Shown here: one piece after another, positions 34,052 through 42,622 of the stretch
How positions within the stretch are numbered: position 1 is the stretch's first letter
How the letters are laid out: each line of letters opens with the position of its first letter
DNA from: Candidatus Gallipaludibacter merdavium
Lineage (GTDB): Bacteria; Bacteroidota; Bacteroidia; Bacteroidales; Paludibacteraceae
Length of the DNA: 48,699 nucleotides
Direction: 5' to 3'
Assembly: GCA_017694875.1 (NCBI GenBank)
Contig: JADIMG010000066.1
Coordinates: forward strand, 1-48,699
Position numbers and translations under genes: made by a program
The notes under the pieces: generated by a model
Databases searched by the model: none
The model's input: only the letters and a program-made list of their open reading frames with translations
What the model was told of the DNA's origin: nothing

Positions 34052-34897
34052 ATGAAAAAGATGAAATTTTTTGTAGGTGCATTGGTCATGGTAGCTATGG
34101 CATTTGCATCATGTAAGAACGAAGGAAAGAATCCTCCTGTAATTACAAATCCGGATGATTCAACAGAAGTCGTTTTGGAAGAAGCACCAGTGTTGGATAA
34201 TCCTGGTACAGGTAAGGTTACTGTGGCTGTGCGTGTACCACGGAATACTACAAATGGCGTATGTATCATTGGTTCTATGAATGGTTGGAGTGAAGCAGAT
34301 GCCATTACTTCAGGAAGAATGGCATTAGTTGAGGGAACTGAAACATGGTATGCTATTACGTTGGATTATGCAGCTGATGCATCTTTTAAGTTCTTACCAA
34401 TTTTAAAGGATAAAGAAGGTAATGATTATCTAACATGGTCTGTTGAATGGACTAATGCATGCGTGTATGGATCTGAGGCATGGAGTAAAGATAATCTTAA
34501 ATTCTCTGCAGATGGAGTAGTTGATTATTTTGACATCCAAGCATGGTCAGCTGACCCTAGTATTGTATTTGCAGATGCTGGAACCTATAAATTTGTTTAT
34601 ATTCCAGTAGAAGGTGATGTGCTGCCTGAAGGAACAGTTATGTTTACGGGAAATTTTAAAGATCAATCATGGGGCGATAGCCGTAGATCAATGACACTTG
34701 TTGATGGTAAATATGAATGGGAAGGAGAGGTACCTTCATATTTTTCATTTAAAGTCTTTGTTCTTGGTGCAGGAGAAAATGTTCAATGGCCAAATGAGTC
34801 AGATAATATTGTTTTTTCCAATGATTTAGTGAAAGATGGTGTAGTTTCATTCTCTAAATATACTTTTGCACCAAAAGAAGAAACTCCTGCTGAATAA
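34052..34897 (+). CDS. SusE/F-position surface lipoprotein with starch-binding-like (CBM) domains
   Basis: 281 residues. Signal ends AFASC. The N-terminal linker is acidic and Pro-rich. A beta-sandwich at about 50-160 has VCIIGSMNGW, as in CBM48/CBM20-type starch-binding domains. A second unit at about 180-270 has TVMFTGNFKDQSW in the equivalent place. It follows susD by 66 bp and occupies the place of SusE/SusF. Binding to an alpha-glucan at the cell surface is the most likely role. Confidence 0.82.
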   Translation: MKKMKFFVGALVMVAMAFASCKNEGKNPPVITNPDDSTEVVLEEAPVLDNPGTGKVTVAVRVPRNTTNGVCIIGSMNGWSEADAITSGRMALVEGTETWYAITLDYAADASFKFLPILKDKEGNDYLTWSVEWTNACVYGSEAWSKDNLKFSADGVVDYFDIQAWSADPSIVFADAGTYKFVYIPVEGDVLPEGTVMFTGNFKDQSWGDSRRSMTLVDGKYEWEGEVPSYFSFKVFVLGAGENVQWPNESDNIVFSNDLVKDGVVSFSKYTFAPKEETPAE

Positions 34898-34929
34898 TTT
34901 CATTAATTTGACTTAATATAGAGGTGAAG

Positions 34930-34960
34930 GGGCTGCAAATTTTGCAGCCCTTTTTTGTTT
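34930..34960 (+). terminator. Rho-independent terminator of the sus-like locus
   Basis: GGGCTGCAAA (34930-34939) and TTTGCAGCCC (34941-34950) form a near-continuous stem, followed by TTTTTTG. Confidence 0.88.
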
Positions 34961-35005
34961 TTACATATAAGAGTAGGGTATACTATGTTTGATAGAACAA
35001 GCTCT

Positions 35006-35038
35006 TTTGCTCTATTCCCCAATAAAATATTATCTTTG
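35006..35038 (+). promoter_or_regulatory. Promoter of tgt
   Basis: TTTG at 35006-35009, 21-bp spacer, TATCTTTG at 35031-35038. Confidence 0.7.
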
Positions 35039-35061
35039 CGCTCTAAATATAATAGTAGAAT

Positions 35062-36198
35062 ATGCCATTAAGTTTTTCAATAGAAAAGAAGGACGCAAAC
35101 AGTAACGCCCGTGCAGGTATTATCATTACTGATCATGGTAAAATAGAAACACCGATTTTCATGCCGGTGGGCACGGTGGCTTCTGTCAAGGCGGTGCATA
35201 TGAGCGAGCTGAAAGAGGATATTAAGGCGCAGATTATTTTGGGCAATACTTATCATCTCTATTTGCGTCCGGGAACGGGAATATTGGAAAAGGCGGGTGG
35301 ACTGCATAAATTTAATGGCTGGGACAGACCGATTTTGACCGATAGCGGAGGTTTTCAAGTGTTCTCTTTGTCAGGTAACCGCAAGATGCGAGAAGAAGGG
35401 GTGACTTTCCGTTCGCATATCGATGGAAGCAAGCACTTGTTTACTCCCGAAGGGGTAGTGGATATTCAGCGTAGTATCGGTTCGGATATTATGATGGCGC
35501 TCGATGAATGTACGCCGGGAACTGCAGATTATACCTATGCCAAAAAATCCATGCAACTGACCCATAGATGGTTGGAACGCGGAGTGAAACGTTTTCGGGA
35601 AACGGAAGGCAAGTATGGGCATGAACAGAATTTCTTTCCGATAGTGCAGGGGTGTGTCTATCCGGATTTGCGTCGTGAGTCAGCCAAATTTATTGCTGAC
35701 CAAGGATGTGCAGGTAATGCCATAGGTGGTTTGGCTGTGGGGGAACCTACAGAGAAAATGTACGAAATGATAGAAGTGGTCAATGAGATATTGCCGGAAG
35801 ACAAGCCGCGCTATTTGATGGGAGTTGGAACGCCTATCAATATTCTGGAAGGAATTGAGCGTGGCGTGGATATGTTCGACTGTGTGATGCCTACACGCAA
35901 TGGACGTAATGGGATGCTGTTTACTTCTGAAGGCATTATGAATATGCGAAATGAAAAATGGAAAGACGATTTTACACCAGTTGACCCTAACGGGACATCA
36001 TTTGTGGACCATATATATAGTCGTGCTTATTTGCGTCATTTGTTCATCAGCAAAGAACTGTTGGCCATGCAAATAGCTTCCATCCATAATTTGGCCTTTT
36101 ATTTGTGGTTGGTGGGCGAAGCACGCCGTCATATTATTGCGGGTGATTTTTCTGCATGGAAAAAGGAAATGGTTGAACGTTTGGGAAGGAGACTCTGA
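35062..36198 (+). CDS. tgt: Queuine tRNA-ribosyltransferase (tRNA-guanine transglycosylase)
   Basis: 378 residues, standard length. It exchanges guanine-34 for a queuosine precursor in tRNAs with GUN anticodons. LTDSGGFQVFSL, RSHIDGSKHLFTPE and GVDMFDCVMPTRNGRNG are the catalytic and substrate motifs and are intact. The C-terminal zinc site (CxCxxC before the SRAYL helix) is missing: DPNGTSFVDHIYSRAYLRH has no cysteine, though the late HNL His remains. I recall the same loss in other Bacteroidetes tgt proteins, so it is probably lineage-wide. The stop overlaps the next start by 1 bp (TGATG), so the two are coupled. Confidence 0.95.
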   Translation: MPLSFSIEKKDANSNARAGIIITDHGKIETPIFMPVGTVASVKAVHMSELKEDIKAQIILGNTYHLYLRPGTGILEKAGGLHKFNGWDRPILTDSGGFQVFSLSGNRKMREEGVTFRSHIDGSKHLFTPEGVVDIQRSIGSDIMMALDECTPGTADYTYAKKSMQLTHRWLERGVKRFRETEGKYGHEQNFFPIVQGCVYPDLRRESAKFIADQGCAGNAIGGLAVGEPTEKMYEMIEVVNEILPEDKPRYLMGVGTPINILEGIERGVDMFDCVMPTRNGRNGMLFTSEGIMNMRNEKWKDDFTPVDPNGTSFVDHIYSRAYLRHLFISKELLAMQIASIHNLAFYLWLVGEARRHIIAGDFSAWKKEMVERLGRRL

Positions 36199-37280
36199 TG
36201 CGTTTGTTTACACGGGTTGACCGCTATATCATTTATAAGTTTCTAGGGACGTTTTTCTTCTCTATTGTATTGATATTGAGCATTGCCATTGTCTTTGACT
36301 TGACAGAGAAAATGGATGATTTCTTTGATTCCAATGCGCCGCTCAATGCAATATTGTTTGATTATTATCTGAATTTCATCCCTTATTATATGAATATGTT
36401 CGCGCCTTTGTTCATATTCATTTCCGTTATCTTTTTTACTTCCAAATTAGCGACCAATTCGGAAATTATTGCCATGTTGGCAGGAGGCATCAGTTTCCGC
36501 CGCTTGATGTTCCCTTATTTCTTTTCTGCATTGGTGTTGGCGGTAGGTTCCTTCTATTTGGGTGGATATGTTATTCCACCGGCCAGTAAAGGATTGTTGG
36601 ATTTCGAGAATGAATACATTCGGAAGTTCAAGTCAAACCATGCCCGCAATGTGCAAATGGAGGTTGAGCCGGGAGTAATTCTGTATATTGAGAGCTATCA
36701 GATTAATACGAATCGGGGGTATCGTTTTTCTTTGGAGAAATTTGAGGGAAAAAGTTTGGTTTCGCGTCTCACGGCGGAACGCATCCGCTGGGATTCAGCT
36801 TACCATTGGATAGCGGAAGATTATTTGCAGCGTGATTTTGAAGGAATGCGTGAACATATTACGCGCGGTGAACGTCTGGATACAACCATTACAGTAATGC
36901 CGTCTGAGTTTTTCATTACAGCTGAAGAGGCTGCACAGATGACCAATCCGGAATTGGCCAATTACTTGAAAAAGCAGGGAGAACGCGGTATTGGCAATAT
37001 ACAGGCTTTTAAGAATGAGTATTACAAGCGTTTTGCGTCTCCCATCGCAGCTTTCATTATGACTTTGATAGGGGTTTCTTTGTCTTCACGCAAGGTGCGT
37101 GGAGGTATGGGACTTCATTTGGGAGTCGGCATAGCTTTAAGTGCAATATATATATTGTTTTCAACCGTTTCTACCAGTTTTTCGGTAAATGGGGTCATGT
37201 CGCCTTTTCTGGCTGTCTGGTTGCCTAACTTTGTTTTTCTTGCAATAGGTATATTCCTTTACTTGCGTACACCGAAATGA
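36198..37280 (+). CDS. LptF/LptG-family permease (YjgP/YjgQ)
   Basis: 360 residues with six TM segments and a large periplasmic region between TM3 and TM4 (about 130-270). The start RLFTRVDRYIIYKFLGTFFFSI and the end SFSVNGVMSPFLAVWLPN fit the family, which is the membrane part of the ABC exporter that moves lipopolysaccharide to the outer membrane. Which of LptF or LptG it is cannot be told. It overlaps tgt by one base, an arrangement I know from other Bacteroidetes. Confidence 0.9.
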   Translation: MRLFTRVDRYIIYKFLGTFFFSIVLILSIAIVFDLTEKMDDFFDSNAPLNAILFDYYLNFIPYYMNMFAPLFIFISVIFFTSKLATNSEIIAMLAGGISFRRLMFPYFFSALVLAVGSFYLGGYVIPPASKGLLDFENEYIRKFKSNHARNVQMEVEPGVILYIESYQINTNRGYRFSLEKFEGKSLVSRLTAERIRWDSAYHWIAEDYLQRDFEGMREHITRGERLDTTITVMPSEFFITAEEAAQMTNPELANYLKKQGERGIGNIQAFKNEYYKRFASPIAAFIMTLIGVSLSSRKVRGGMGLHLGVGIALSAIYILFSTVSTSFSVNGVMSPFLAVWLPNFVFLAIGIFLYLRTPK

Positions 37281-37363
37281 TGTTTTTGCATTCAGTTTTC
37301 ACTATCTGTGAATAAGCTAGGATGTGGTTTGGGATGGCCAAACTAGAAAAAAAATATTTTTCG

Positions 37364-37395
37364 TTTGTCTCTCCACTCACCTTTCACTATCTTTG
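37364..37395 (+). promoter_or_regulatory. Promoter of the YitT-family gene
   Basis: TTTG at 37364-37367, 20-bp spacer, TATCTTTG at 37388-37395. The spacer matches those at 19192 and 42537. Confidence 0.78.
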
Positions 37396-37442
37396 CGCGG
37401 CCTTAGGCAGTTTAAATAATCTTATCCTTAATCTATTATTCT

Positions 37443-38435
37443 ATGACAAGAGCAAAAGCTTTGTTGGAACCGATGGGCACATGGGCATGGTGGCGTTCCT
37501 GGTTTCTTATCTTTTTAGGCTGTTCCATCATGGGCAGTGGTTTCGTGTTTTTTATCAATCCATATAATTTTGTTCCCGGTGGTGTTTATGGAGCCGGTAT
37601 AGTGTTGCACAATCTTTTTCCATCCATTCAGGTCGGTACATTCGGCTATATGTTTGACATTCCTCTTATGATTATAGCAATTCTTGTATTTGGTGGGAAA
37701 TTCGGTGCTCGCACGGTTTTGGCTGCTTTATATACACCTGGATTTATGAATATTCTGACTAATCTTGTTTACCCGAATAAGGAGGCAGTTCACTCTTTGG
37801 ACCCTGCTTTACTTTTGGGTGGACGTCTTGACTTGTCAAACGATTTGCTCTTAACTTGCCTGATAGGTGCTATTGTTATTGGTGTCGGGCAAGGGCTGGT
37901 GGTACGTCAGCAAGCTACAACAGGGGGTACAGATATCGTGGCCATGTTGATGCAGAAATATTTAGGAATTAAATTTTCAACGAGTATCTTTATTGCCGAT
38001 GGCTTGGTTGTTACTTCCGGATTATTGGTGATTGGTTTTGGACTAGGAACGGGTGAAACAGCTGACGGAGGATGGATATTGACCCTATATTCCCTGATTA
38101 CCATTTATGTAATTTCCAGGGTAGTGGCCTATATGCTTGATGGAGCATCCTACGATAAGTTACTTTTTATTATAACAAATGAGCACGAAAAACTGAGACA
38201 TTTTATTATTCATGATTTGGACAGAAGTGCCACGTATATTAAAGCAAAAGGTATGTATTCCGATTCACAGCGTGATATGATTTTCTTGGTGGTTAGCCGT
38301 AAAGAGGTGCATCTTGTTCAACAGAAAATTAAAGAGTTTGACCCTCGAGCCTTTGTGGTGGTTACGGATGCATACGATACTTATGGCGAGGGATTTAAAC
38401 CTCTTCCTGATGCTGATGAAATCAAAGCAGAATAG
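37443..38435 (+). CDS. YitT-family membrane protein (DUF161 + DUF2179)
   Basis: 330 residues. About five or six TM segments with GCSIMGSGFVFFINPYNFVPGG, the glycine-rich QATTGGTDIVAMLMQKY, and a cytoplasmic C-terminal DUF2179 domain (LFIITNEHEKLRHFIIHDL, KEVHLVQQKIKEFDP). The biochemical role of the family is not established. Start at the ATG 37443, 47 bp after a strong promoter. A hairpin follows at 38466. Confidence 0.92.
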   Translation: MTRAKALLEPMGTWAWWRSWFLIFLGCSIMGSGFVFFINPYNFVPGGVYGAGIVLHNLFPSIQVGTFGYMFDIPLMIIAILVFGGKFGARTVLAALYTPGFMNILTNLVYPNKEAVHSLDPALLLGGRLDLSNDLLLTCLIGAIVIGVGQGLVVRQQATTGGTDIVAMLMQKYLGIKFSTSIFIADGLVVTSGLLVIGFGLGTGETADGGWILTLYSLITIYVISRVVAYMLDGASYDKLLFIITNEHEKLRHFIIHDLDRSATYIKAKGMYSDSQRDMIFLVVSRKEVHLVQQKIKEFDPRAFVVVTDAYDTYGEGFKPLPDADEIKAE

Positions 38436-38465
38436 CTCTATCCATTCAACTGAATATCCATACGG

Positions 38466-38516
38466 AAAAGGAATTCTTTCTCAGATATCTTCTGCTGAAA
38501 GGGTTCCTTTTTTGTA
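38466..38516 (+). terminator. Terminator after the YitT-family gene
   Basis: AAAAGGAA-x-x-CTTTCTCAG pairs with CTGCTGAAAG-x-x-TTCCTTTT with internal loops, then a T-run at about 38508-38513. Confidence 0.6.
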
Positions 38517-38584
38517 TAAAGAGGCAGACCTTCTTGCGGGTATGATATTTTTCTGATTGGTAGGTGGGTGTTGTTTCTCTGTAG

Positions 38585-38616
38585 TTTGGTTTTATAAGAA
38601 AAAGTCCTTAGCTTTG
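38585..38616 (+). promoter_or_regulatory. Promoter of fbp
   Basis: TTTG at 38585-38588, a 20-bp spacer and TAGCTTTG at 38609-38616. The ATG is at 38645. Confidence 0.75.
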
Positions 38617-38644
38617 CCCGCACAATACCTTAAATCTATTAGAT

Positions 38645-40618
38645 ATGCATCGTCGAGAGACTTTTACGTCGGAGGAAATCCGATATTTGGAATTGCTGAG
38701 CCGTAATTTTCCCAATATGGCTACAGCAAGCACGGAAATCATCAACTTGGAAGCCATTCTCAATCTTCCGAAAGGAACTGAACATTTTTTAAGTGATATT
38801 CATGGGGAAATAGAGGCATTCGACCATGTGTTGCGCAATGCCAGTGGGGCTGTTGCACAAAAAGTGGATGCCGTTTTCGGAAATAGTTTGCGTGAAAAGG
38901 AGCGGCGCGATTTGTGTACGCTTATCTATTATCCCAAAGAACGTTTGGAACTGGTAAAACGTACAGAAGAGAATATAGACGAGTGGTATATTATCACCAT
39001 GAACCGTCTTGTAAAGGTTTGTGTTGCGGCTGCGTCCAAATATACACGTTCAAAAGTCCGCAAGGCACTTCCAGAGGCATTCTCCTATATCATTCAGGAG
39101 TTGATGCACGAAAGCGAAGATGATGAAGACAAAATGGAATATTTTCATCAGATACTTCAATCCATTAACTCAATTGGACGCAGTGAGGCATGTATCATAG
39201 CCATGTGTGAGTTGATTCAACGGTTGGTTATTGACAAACTCCATATTGTGGGAGATATATATGACCGTGGCTTGGGTGCGCATTTGATAATGGAAAAACT
39301 GATGGCCTATCACGACGTTGATATCCAGTGGGGCAACCATGATGTGCTGTGGATGGGAGCGGCAGCAGGCAATGACGCTTGCATTGCCAATGTTTTGCGT
39401 ATTTCTTTACGCTATGCCAATTTGACGACATTGGAAGAGGGATATGGCATTAATCTTTTGCCTTTGGCAACCTTTGCCATGGAGGTTTATGCTGATGACC
39501 CATGTGATGTTTTTCTGCCCAAATTGAATTTTGCCGACATGGAATATAGCGAGAAAAACATCCGGCTTATTTCGCAAATGCACAAGGCTATTTCCATTAT
39601 TCAGTGGAAATTGGAACACGCTCTTATTTCAAGGCATCCGGATTGGCAGATGGACGACAGGAATCTGTTGCATAAAATTGATTTTGAAAAAGGCGTTGTG
39701 GTGATCAATGGCAATGAATATGCTTTGAAGGACATTGTTTTCCCAACGGTAGATCCGAAAGACCCTTATCGCTTGACCGAAGACGAGCAGGAATTGGTTG
39801 CTAAGCTGCACCACTCATTTATTGACAGTTCTAAACTGTTCAAGCATCTGAATTTTATGCTTGATAAGGGTAGCCTTTATCTGGTGTTCAATGGTAATCT
39901 GATGTTCCATGCTTCTGTGCCGATGAATGAAGACGGAACATGTAAGGAGGTTTGTCTGGATGGTGTGAACTATAAGGGTAAGGCCTATCTGGATGAAGTG
40001 GACCGGTTGGTCCGCATGGCTTGCGTGCGAAAAGGAAAGATTGACGGCTATGAATTTGCTTTGGATTATATGTGGTATTGGTGGTGCGGACCCGATTCGC
40101 CCACATTTGACAAAAATAGGATGGCCACTTTCGAACGTTATCTTTTGGCGGATAAGGAAACACACAAAGAAATACAGGGTGCCTATTATCGTTTACGGAC
40201 TGACCCGGCTGTGTGTGACCGGCTGTTGGATGAATTTGGAGTAGAGGGAAGTCATCGCCATATCATCAACGGTCATGTGCCGGTCAAAACACTCAAAGGA
40301 GAGAGCCCTCTTAAAGCAGATGGGAAAATGTTGGTGATTGATGGCGGATTCTCACGAGCTTATCATTCGGAGACGGGTATTGCCGGCTATACTTTGGTAT
40401 TCCATTCCCATGGTTTGCAGTTGGTACAACATGAGCCATTTGAAAGTCGCCGACAAGCTATAGAAAATGGTGTGGATATTAAGTCCACACGCTTCCTCGT
40501 AGAGTTTGATTCACAACCCATGCGTGTGCGCGATACGGATATAGGAAAGCAACTCCGCACGCAAGTAGAGGACCTCAAACGCCTGCTGCTGGCTTATAGA
40601 ATAGGTGTAATTAAGTAG
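38645..40618 (+). CDS. fbp: Fructose-1,6-bisphosphatase, class III
   Basis: 657 residues, typical for the Firmicutes-type class III enzyme, which converts fructose 1,6-bisphosphate to fructose 6-phosphate in gluconeogenesis. It has the metallophosphoesterase motifs: SDIHGEIEAFDHVLRNASG near residue 50, VGDIYDRG, WGNHDVLWMGAAAGND and INGHVPVK. Cytoplasmic. Own promoter and terminator, so monocistronic. Confidence 0.95.
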   Translation: MHRRETFTSEEIRYLELLSRNFPNMATASTEIINLEAILNLPKGTEHFLSDIHGEIEAFDHVLRNASGAVAQKVDAVFGNSLREKERRDLCTLIYYPKERLELVKRTEENIDEWYIITMNRLVKVCVAAASKYTRSKVRKALPEAFSYIIQELMHESEDDEDKMEYFHQILQSINSIGRSEACIIAMCELIQRLVIDKLHIVGDIYDRGLGAHLIMEKLMAYHDVDIQWGNHDVLWMGAAAGNDACIANVLRISLRYANLTTLEEGYGINLLPLATFAMEVYADDPCDVFLPKLNFADMEYSEKNIRLISQMHKAISIIQWKLEHALISRHPDWQMDDRNLLHKIDFEKGVVVINGNEYALKDIVFPTVDPKDPYRLTEDEQELVAKLHHSFIDSSKLFKHLNFMLDKGSLYLVFNGNLMFHASVPMNEDGTCKEVCLDGVNYKGKAYLDEVDRLVRMACVRKGKIDGYEFALDYMWYWWCGPDSPTFDKNRMATFERYLLADKETHKEIQGAYYRLRTDPAVCDRLLDEFGVEGSHRHIINGHVPVKTLKGESPLKADGKMLVIDGGFSRAYHSETGIAGYTLVFHSHGLQLVQHEPFESRRQAIENGVDIKSTRFLVEFDSQPMRVRDTDIGKQLRTQVEDLKRLLLAYRIGVIK

Positions 40619-40624
40619 TTATAG

Positions 40625-40660
40625 CTCCCCACGAGTTTGAGATTTGTGGGGAGTTTTTTT
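40625..40660 (+). terminator. Rho-independent terminator of fbp
   Basis: CTCCCCAC (40625-40632) and GTGGGGAG (40646-40653), then seven T. Confidence 0.9.
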
Positions 40661-40678
40661 GATGAGGACGAATATTAT

Positions 40679-40700
40679 GGTATGTTACTAGATTCATACC
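40679..40700. promoter_or_regulatory. Possible palindromic operator
   Basis: GGTATG (40679-40684) and CATACC (40695-40700) are perfect inverted arms 10 bp apart (22 bp in total, two helical turns). It lies about 180 bp upstream of the decarboxylase-cupin gene. Short arms, so low weight. Confidence 0.25.
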
Positions 40701-40824
40701 CGAAAAGGTATAATGTTTGAATATATTTTCCTTACCATATTTCAATGCCCAAGAGGATGGTTATAATCCGTAAAATGGATACAACTATCCTTTTTTTGTA
40801 TACGTTCTCTTTATAGGGAGTTCA

Positions 40825-40832
40825 TAACTTTG
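40825..40832 (+). promoter_or_regulatory. Possible -7 box for the decarboxylase-cupin/flavodoxin pair
   Basis: TAACTTTG at 40825-40832 fits TAnnTTTG. No TTTG stands 19-21 bp upstream, so the promoter may need an activator. Confidence 0.4.
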
Positions 40833-40876
40833 CAATCGGTTGGATATGAATTAATAATTTCATGAAATGGAGAGTT

Positions 40877-41695
40877 ATGAATAGAGTTATTTTAATTGCA
40901 GTATTTCATCTTTTAATAGTTGGTGTTATGGCACAGGAGAAAATTGTACAGACAGCGGGGCGTGACCAATTGGGAGAGTTTGCCCCGAAATTTGCGGAAT
41001 TGAATGACGATGTGTTGTTTGGTGAAGTGTGGAGCCGTACAGACAAATTGGGTTTGCGCGACCGTAGTTTGGTAACCATCACTTCGTTGATTAGTCAGGG
41101 TATTACGGATAATTCCTTAGTATATCATTTGCAGACTGCCAAGAAAAATGGCATTACCCGTACAGAGATAGCCGAAATCATTACCCATATCGGTTTTTAT
41201 GCAGGATGGCCCAAAGCATGGGCTGCATTCAATTTGGCCAAAGGAGTGTGGGCTGATGATACGACTGGCGAAGATGCTAAGGCGGCTTTTCAGCGTGAGA
41301 TGATATTTCCTATTGGTGAACCAAATACGGCTTATGCCCAATATTTTGTAGGTAACAGCTATTTGGCATCCGTATCAAATGAACAGGTGAACATTGCCAA
41401 TGTAACTTTTGAACCGGGTTGCCGCAATAATTGGCATATCCATAAGGCAACCAAAGGAGGCGGACAGATGCTGATTGGTGTTGCTGGCCGTGGATGGTAT
41501 CAGGAAGAGGGAAAACCGGCTGTGGAGATTCTTCCTGGAACGGTGATTCACATTCCTGCCGGCGTAAAGCATTGGCATGGGGCTGCAGCAGATAGCTGGT
41601 TTGCACATTTGGCGTTCGAACTTTCGGGAGAGAATACTTCCAATGAATGGCTCGAACCTGTGACGGATGAGGCATACAATAAACTTCAAAAGTAA
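40877..41695 (+). CDS. Exported carboxymuconolactone decarboxylase-like/cupin fusion
   Basis: 272 residues from the ATG at 40877, which has GGAGAG just upstream; the ATG at 40862 is five codons earlier. Signal peptide VILIAVFHLLIVGVMAQ. An AhpD/CMD-like domain (about 25-120: LRDRSLVTITSLISQG, EIITHIGFYAGWPKAWAAF) lacks the CxxC of AhpD. A cupin domain (about 150-255) has NNWHIHKATKGGG, PGTVIHIPAGVKHWHG with His metal ligands. The family is a known fusion. The substrate is unknown; with the exported flavodoxin 12 bp downstream it may be a periplasmic redox or quinone-related enzyme. Confidence 0.88.
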   Translation: MNRVILIAVFHLLIVGVMAQEKIVQTAGRDQLGEFAPKFAELNDDVLFGEVWSRTDKLGLRDRSLVTITSLISQGITDNSLVYHLQTAKKNGITRTEIAEIITHIGFYAGWPKAWAAFNLAKGVWADDTTGEDAKAAFQREMIFPIGEPNTAYAQYFVGNSYLASVSNEQVNIANVTFEPGCRNNWHIHKATKGGGQMLIGVAGRGWYQEEGKPAVEILPGTVIHIPAGVKHWHGAAADSWFAHLAFELSGENTSNEWLEPVTDEAYNKLQK

Positions 41696-41707
41696 AATAA
41701 TTTCGTT

Positions 41708-42283
41708 ATGTATAAATTTATTGGGTTATGTTTGTTGGCGATTGGGATGTCAACAACAGCTTACACACAACAAAAACAGGATATGAACAGTCTTTCTTCA
41801 AATCATAAAATACTCGTCGCTTATTTTTCTGCGACAGGAACAACGGCACGTGTTGCCGAACGATTGGCAAAGGCTGCAAATGCAGACCTTTATGCGATTA
41901 CTCCGAGTGAGCCTTATACCAATGCAGACCTTGATTGGCATGACAGGCAGTCACGTAGCTCGGTGGAAATGAATGACCCGAAATCAAGACCGGCCATTAA
42001 AAATGTAAAAGAAAATATAGCCGACTATGATGTTATTTTTCTGGGCTATCCCATTTGGTGGGACCTTGCGCCAAGAGTGGTCAATACTTTCCTGGAAAGC
42101 CTTGACATGAAAGGTCAGACGGTTATTCCGTTTGCCACCTCAGGGGGTAGCAGTATTACCAATAGTGTTGCGACATTGAAAAGAACCTATCCTGAGTTGA
42201 ACTGGAAAGAGGGGCGTTTGCTCAATTCGGTCAATGATAGCGCATTAAAAGAATGGATTCATAAATTGGGTATATTGCAATAG
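41708..42283 (+). CDS. Exported flavodoxin-family protein
   Basis: 191 residues. A signal peptide (LCLLAIGMSTTAYTQ) is followed by a flavodoxin_4-type domain: the FMN phosphate loop YFSATGTTARVAERLA, the FLGYPIWWDLAPRVV loop and PFATSGGSSITNS. It carries FMN and electrons or reduces a substrate, here probably in the periplasm. It starts 12 bp after the decarboxylase-cupin gene, so they form one operon. A very strong hairpin ends it. Confidence 0.9.
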   Translation: MYKFIGLCLLAIGMSTTAYTQQKQDMNSLSSNHKILVAYFSATGTTARVAERLAKAANADLYAITPSEPYTNADLDWHDRQSRSSVEMNDPKSRPAIKNVKENIADYDVIFLGYPIWWDLAPRVVNTFLESLDMKGQTVIPFATSGGSSITNSVATLKRTYPELNWKEGRLLNSVNDSALKEWIHKLGILQ

Positions 42284-42371
42284 ACGGGTATGAGTTTGGG
42301 GGTGTATCAAAATGAGTCATGTGATACAACCTCTTAAGGCATGATACTTTCTATTTGAGTTTTGAATAATG

Positions 42372-42418
42372 ATTGGCATAAGCAAAAGCCACGCTTTTGC
42401 TTATGCCAATTGTTTTTT
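42372..42418 (+). terminator. 18-bp perfect hairpin terminator
   Basis: The arms are at 42372-42389 (starts ATTGGCATAAG) and 42393-42410 (ends CTTATGCCAAT), perfect over 18 bp with a 3-nt loop. TGTTTTTT follows. Confidence 0.92.
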
Positions 42419-42536
42419 ACAAAACAACGTTTCCCATTTTGCATTGCTACTAATAGCATTGCAATTGGACTGCACTTCATCATGACTCAAACAAATATGA
42501 TGTGGGATAAAAAATAATTGGAACGAGTTTCATTAT

Positions 42537-42567
42537 TTTGTTCTCCGCTCGCCTTTCATTATCTTTG
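42537..42567 (+). promoter_or_regulatory. Promoter of porW
   Basis: TTTG at 42537-42540, 19-bp spacer and TATCTTTG at 42560-42567. A second TATATTTG stands at 42603-42610 without a clear -33 box. The spacer is like those at 19192 and 37364. Confidence 0.72.
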
Positions 42568-42622
42568 TAAGCTCTTACAATGATAAGCAGAATAGTTGCG
42601 ATTATATTTGCAGAATTACACA

